A stretch of DNA of 64,000 nucleotides from Phoronis australis (taxonomy: Eukaryota; Phoronida; Phoronidae). Where the stretch lies: the NCBI GenBank assembly GCA_002633005.1, contig NMRA01000701.1:14053-78052 (forward strand). The letters run 5' to 3'. The notes beneath the pieces are model-generated. The model ran no database searches, was not told the origin of the DNA, and saw nothing but the letters and a program-made list of their open reading frames with translations. Both the position numbers and the translations under genes were made by a program. Position 1 is the first letter of the stretch; each line of letters starts with the position of its first letter. Of the stretch, positions 59,573-64,000 are shown in pieces.

Positions 59573-59578
59573 TATAAA
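59573..59578 (+). promoter_or_regulatory. Candidate GPCR TATA box and 5'UTR exon
   Basis: TATAAA at 59573 would place a start near 59600. A GTAAGG donor follows at 59618 and a TTTATTCTAG acceptor ends at 59780, 18 bases before the coding start. A short 5'UTR exon plus a 163-bp intron is inferred. Confidence 0.5.
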
Positions 59579-59798
59579 ACACAGCTCCCGCAGCGAAATG
59601 CTAGAATGACGGTTAAGGTAAGGTATCACCTCGGTAATAATTTGGGGAAAGAAAATTAATACGAAAAAATATGACAAGCAATTGCAACTAAATTCCAAGC
59701 CTGAACGAAATATTTGGGAATTGTAACTGAATTTACTTGAACCATTTGTCAGATACTAATGCAAACTTTGTTTATTCTAGGTTGGCCATTACTGCAAA

Positions 59799-60848
59799 AT
59801 GTCGACGAACGCAACAGAGGGCATGGGATGCCCAGGGAACACAACAATGACAGCAGACGACATTTTTGCTTTCGTCATCGATACTGTAGTAGTGGGAACA
59901 TTTTGCCTCATTGGCATCTTTGGAAACCTTCTTACTGTCTTGGTTTTTGGTTCCGGAACGCAGACGACAATTTCAGTTATGCTAACATCCCTTGCTGTTG
60001 CGGACGGGTTGTTTTTAGCTATCCACGGAATACTTTTCATGTTTCTACGATCAATTTACCCGTTCTCTGATAAAATGAAGGACTACATTGATTACTGGCC
60101 GCGCATCGAAGTCATTGAATTTCCCTTTGGAGTCACGCTGCAAGCCTGTTCCGTTTTCTTTATAGTTTTAGTTGCCGTAGACAGATATTTGGCACTTTGC
60201 TGGGGTTTCGAGACTAGAAATTGGAACACTGTACGCGGAGCCCGGATACAAATTGTTGTTGCATCCATTTGCGCATTTGTTCTGAACGTGCCGCGTTTCT
60301 TCATTCAGACTGTGGTAGAAAAGTTCGATTTCTGCGATAACAAGACGAAAGCTGTTGTCGAGTTGACTCCTTTTGGAAACCAAACCGGGATAACTATCCA
60401 CGGCTACATTTACACATCGCTCGTTTATATTTTGCCAGTTGTGATCTTGATTTTTGTAAACCTCCGCCTCATCATGACATTGAGGCGGAGCCGTGTGTTC
60501 CAAAGAAGGAATTCAAACGCCAGAGACCAGGACAACTCTACGTCGAAGATCACGGTCATGCTTTGTTCGGTTATAGTTGTATTTTTGGTATGTCAAATAC
60601 CGTACGCTATCAACCATTTACTATACGCGACAAATAGTACGATGTCACCTGTCCCACAGCGGTACTACAACATACTGACGAATATGTTAGTTGTGTGTAA
60701 TTCATTTGCGAATTTCTTCGTTTATGTCATCGTGGGCAAAACATTTCGAAAGAAGCTGAAGAAAATTTTGGGAAGGAAGTGCGTTAGAACCAGAAACGAC
60801 GTTCCGCAAACGAGCATTTCGTCTGTTACTTCTGTGACACATTTGTAA
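59799..60848 (+). CDS. FMRFamide-receptor-like class A GPCR, 349 aa
   Basis: A complete single-exon coding frame with seven membrane segments: TM1 about 24-50 (GIFGNLL, Asn43), TM2 58-80 (SLAVADG, Asp69), TM3 109-134 (DRY at 128-130), TM4 149-169, TM5 203-227, TM6 250-275, TM7 289-313. NATE and GNTT near the N-terminus are likely glycosylation sites. TM7 has NSFANFFVY instead of NPxxY, TM4 runs into NVPRFF, and TM6 lacks the CWxP motif; these traits fit the FMRFamide/neuropeptide receptor group. The usual Cys at the top of TM3 is absent. A basic stretch (FRKKLKKILGRK) and a Ser/Thr-rich tail end the protein. It should sense a peptide at the cell surface and couple to G proteins; the ligand is unknown. 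A TATA box and likely 5'UTR intron lie upstream. The family call is strong, the exact subtype is not. Confidence 0.9.
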   Translation: MSTNATEGMGCPGNTTMTADDIFAFVIDTVVVGTFCLIGIFGNLLTVLVFGSGTQTTISVMLTSLAVADGLFLAIHGILFMFLRSIYPFSDKMKDYIDYWPRIEVIEFPFGVTLQACSVFFIVLVAVDRYLALCWGFETRNWNTVRGARIQIVVASICAFVLNVPRFFIQTVVEKFDFCDNKTKAVVELTPFGNQTGITIHGYIYTSLVYILPVVILIFVNLRLIMTLRRSRVFQRRNSNARDQDNSTSKITVMLCSVIVVFLVCQIPYAINHLLYATNSTMSPVPQRYYNILTNMLVVCNSFANFFVYVIVGKTFRKKLKKILGRKCVRTRNDVPQTSISSVTSVTHL

Positions 60849-61610
60849 GTTGTACACATTTTCGAAAATCATTAATGGTCTTTTTAGATAGTTGTCAGTT
60901 TTCTAGAACCAAAACCTCATTTGCCAACTCCGTTTATTTGTCGGACCAGCCGCTACTTTGAACACGTGGGAACATGGCAATGGCCATGGGATCCTTGCAA
61001 TACAACTGGCATTGAAAACGTTTATTATTTTACCAAAACAAAAGCATGGAGGAAGTTTAGGTTGCATAAACAGAAAGGCGCAGTATCATAAGTTGTTTCA
61101 GTGCGACCCATTTTTCTGAAATATTTGAACCAGTAGAGAACTTCTCGGCTTGTTGAGACAGTGCGAGTGAACAAAAACTCTCACGCTTTTGATAAAGATG
61201 GGCTGCGTTCCAAGTGTCCACCATGCATTCCAAGAAAAGCACGTGATCACTCTTGCGGGTCTCGCGTTGTGGAACGGAACCCTGGTTCGATCCTGTACTT
61301 CTGAAAATTATGTTACAGTTCGTTTTGGCCAGTCATCATGGGATTCGGTTAGGACTGGAGTGATAATTTTGAGATGTTGAAAAATGAAAGAACGTTCAGT
61401 GACGTCCTTCATGTACAGATGAAGAACATAAAATACTATAAGCCCATGATAATCAAGTTGTCCAACGTTTCTCACAGTCACTTACATGTACATGTATCAT
61501 TTTCTTTGTGTATAAATGACCTTTCGACAAAGTTGAACCTGGACTGTTAATAGAACAGGTAGATAGATATGATTGCAATTTTCCCTATCTTATGCTGATG
61601 ACATTATGAA

Positions 61611-61865
61611 TGCACCGCCTTTGCTAAATGTCTTGATACACGGGGTCAATTTTATGATTAATGGCTTACGACTAAGCCAGAAGTTTAGTGTAACGCTTCA
61701 CAACTATTTCGAAATAATCTCACTTCATCAATGTACAAAGACTGAATGCACGTCTTTGCTAAATATCTTGATACACGGGGTCAATTTCATGATTAATGGT
61801 TTACGACTAAGTCTTCCCCTTCACAACTGTTTTAGAATAATCTCACTACATCAATGTACAACGAC
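61611..61865 (+). repeat. Diverged tandem duplication, about 136-bp unit
   Basis: Unit 1 starts at 61611 (TGCACCGCCTTTGCTAAATG) and unit 2 at 61747 (TGCACGTCTTTGCTAAATAT). Both contain CTTGATACACGGGGTCAATT and end ATCAATGTACAA. Several substitutions and an indel indicate an older duplication. Confidence 0.85.
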
Positions 61866-62556
61866 TCAGAGATTGCTCCCATAAGTGTTTTAAAACATCA
61901 GGCCAACTTAAACCATTCAGTTAACTTTACGGTATGTATTAATTGTACATGCAGCTAGAGTGTGATATGTTGGCAATGTCAAAATAGCAACCTTATGTAC
62001 ACAAGCAAAATGGCCGCCATTTGGAGTGATTGGGTGAGCGTGGCTGAAATGTTGAATCAAGGGAGACAATTACCTGTTTCCGTTCCATGAGCGAAGATGT
62101 ACCGTATCGCAGGCGAATGCCTCGTGAATGTCTTGTATTTAAAAAAACGTTCCCCGATGATACAGATTCCCAATGAATAGTTGACATCCGGTTCCGTATT
62201 TGCCATCATCCGTTTAAAAAACATTTCCATTATTTTAAGATATTTGTCTGTTATCTGGAGCCAAAACCTAAGCTGTTGGGCGAACGTCAGGCTTAGGGTT
62301 TTGTTTTATAATCAAATCGCGTTTTCGTTGTAACTGGGAATATAAACACTGGGTTTATACGATAGTATAAGCACTTGCGTTTATCATCTTATTCAATCAC
62401 CAGCGAGGGAGAATCGCACACGAGATCAGGATAAATACGAAAGCTCGTGTGGAATGTTCCTGATAAAGGTTTTTCACTAACCTATTCTTTGGAAAGTTTT
62501 ACTAGGATACACCAATTCTACAATATGACCCTCTGTCACTTACGTTTTTATTATTT

Positions 62557-62738
62557 ATAAATCTTGAGACAATGTTGACGCCAATGTGGTAAATGTATTT
62601 GTAGAGATTGTTACTAAGTTGCTCTGTATACAGGCTGATGGCTTATTGTTCATAAATCTTGAGACAATGTTGACGCCAATGTGGTAAATGTATTTGTAGA
62701 GATTGTTACTAAGTTGCTCTGTATACAGGCTGATGGCC
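62557..62738 (+). repeat. Recent tandem duplication, 95-bp period
   Basis: Two nearly identical units start ATAAATCTTGAGACAATGTT at 62557 and 62652 and end TACAGGCTGATGGC. Hardly any differences, so it is recent or an assembly effect. Confidence 0.9.
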
Positions 62739-63882
62739 TTTCGACTATACGCACTTGTTGTCTTTGTTAAATATCAGTGAACAGATTTACACCCACTGTT
62801 ACAGTTTCACTAATTATATAATCATTGTATTTATTTTGTATCTGTAGTATTTTTCTTTGTCAATATACATGATCTTTTATCTCTTCTCCACATGTTTTAA
62901 TTGTTTCACCATAAACTAAATTCGAGAGCGCTTCAAAGTCATCAATTCTAGCAGGATGCCATTACCAGCAAGGCTCAAGTGGCAAATGAACGACCTTTGG
63001 CTATTTTTCGACAATAATTGCACAATGACTGCTTAACTGAGAAAAAATTGTGGCATATGATTACAAACAGCGGTCCTCTGTCAACAGAATTTCATTAGTT
63101 TTTATGCTTTGCGACATACCCGAAAATAAACAGGTATTCCATCCTTACTCAGACCAAAGTGAGGTATGATTTTGGTCTTGTAAACTGGCTGACAGTACGT
63201 CATTGCTCGAGACCACATGCTCGCCATGACAAGCCAACCTGTACAGCTTGTAATCTCAACCAGTAAGGAACTGTTACTTCCTTCCAAGCTCTGAAATCAC
63301 ACTTTTTTCACTTAAACGGTACGTGGGCTAACTCAACTTTGTTTTCTGTCATAGAAGGCGTGTTCAAACCTGTTTAAGTTCTAACAAGTATCACACAGCA
63401 CCTTTACAGTAGGGGGCCGAGGGAGCTGTGCGGAGGCCCGTTTTATTTGTTAGGGTCACATCGCATTCACATGAAAAGTAACTTACGAGACTGGGTAACT
63501 CGACCGGTTCACATACCACGAAATCCGCCGCAATCTTCAAAGACACCACGCAGTTGTAGGCAATTAGATTGCATCTGGCTGCTGATATTATCGCTCTCAA
63601 GTCTAGATAATTCCCCCCCCCACTGGGGTGGAGACAATAGTATGTCTTTAATTTTCGTTTTAAAAGATTTTTAAATAGTCCGTAGAAGGTACGCGTGGTC
63701 ATGTCTTCGTCGCTTGTTGGAATTTGACCGCTAAAATTTTAATGGTGACACCTGAGAGGACTTCACAGAAGTTAACAAGTTACTAATCAGGGAGCTCTGC
63801 ACCAGAAAGTCAAGTACATACAACGCAGAACGGAAGGATGGTCAACTACAGCTAGTGTGTGTGGTTACTGGATGTGGAATCA

Positions 63883-64000
63883 TTGGCGGATCCAGGGGGG
63901 GGGGGGTCAAGGGGGTCCAGGCCCCCCTTTTCCCTTGATTTTAGTGATATCAAATCTAGACATTTCAAATTGTTTACTTAGACCTTCCTTGTTAAAAAGT
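63883..64000 (-). repeat. Family B element, cut by window edge
   Basis: Begins TTGGCGGATCCAGG, then a G-run, GTCCAGGCCCCCCTTTTCCC, and TGATATCAAATCTAGACATT, matching 8494-8640 in reverse. The rest lies outside the window. Confidence 0.6.

Larger units (their letters stand above)
60849..64000. other. Downstream region without a recognised gene
   Basis: It holds two short tandem duplications (61611-61865 and 62557-62738) and a family B element at the right edge. No coding frame with a domain and no clear poly(A) signal for the GPCR was found. Confidence 0.5.

Overview
The window is animal nuclear DNA. It is AT-rich and mostly non-coding, with intron-split genes, GT..AG splice sites, non-LTR retrotransposon copies, tRNA-derived SINEs and many short inverted-repeat DNA elements. 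Gene content (an alpha-tubulin with a Met-only first exon, an FMRFamide-receptor-like GPCR, SPRY and vWA proteins), frequent TACATGTA words and signs of high heterozygosity suggest a marine invertebrate, perhaps a hemichordate or other deuterostome. The species cannot be fixed from the sequence.

Layout. 1-5.2 kb: no gene, scattered repeats. 5.2-7.8 kb (minus): a secreted von Willebrand factor A (vWA) protein, 3 exons visible, incomplete at its 3' side. 7.9-12.2 kb: repeats and a 140-bp foldback next to the following gene. 12.3-25.3 kb (plus): a 12-exon gene for an 808-residue protein with three SPRY/B30.2 modules, the most unusual gene here; its introns hold SINEs, foldbacks and hairpins. 25.3-27.6 kb: a 0.7-kb direct duplication joined by one N, then a short inverted-repeat element. 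27.6-36.4 kb (minus): a complete alpha-tubulin gene with CCAAT box, TATA box, three coding exons and poly(A) signal. Residue 40, normally the acetylated lysine, is glutamine. Its second intron carries a 1.75-kb element with TTAA flanks and a broken THAP zinc finger (Kolobok-like), and a second element holding a run of Ns. 36.4-45.7 kb: no convincing gene, repeats only. 45.7-53.2 kb: a decayed non-LTR retrotransposon present twice because about 2.8-3.1 kb, including flank beyond the element, is duplicated across a single N. 53.2-59.5 kb: no gene seen. 59.5-60.9 kb (plus): a single-coding-exon FMRFamide-receptor-like GPCR with a TATA box and probable 5'UTR intron. 60.9-64 kb: two short tandem duplications and the edge of another repeat.

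The host genes are unrelated and each appears to have its own promoter; nothing suggests an operon or a cooperating cluster. The points most worth checking are the triple-SPRY protein, the Lys40-to-Gln tubulin, the THAP/TTAA element, and two N-joined duplications that look like unmerged haplotypes rather than real tandem repeats.
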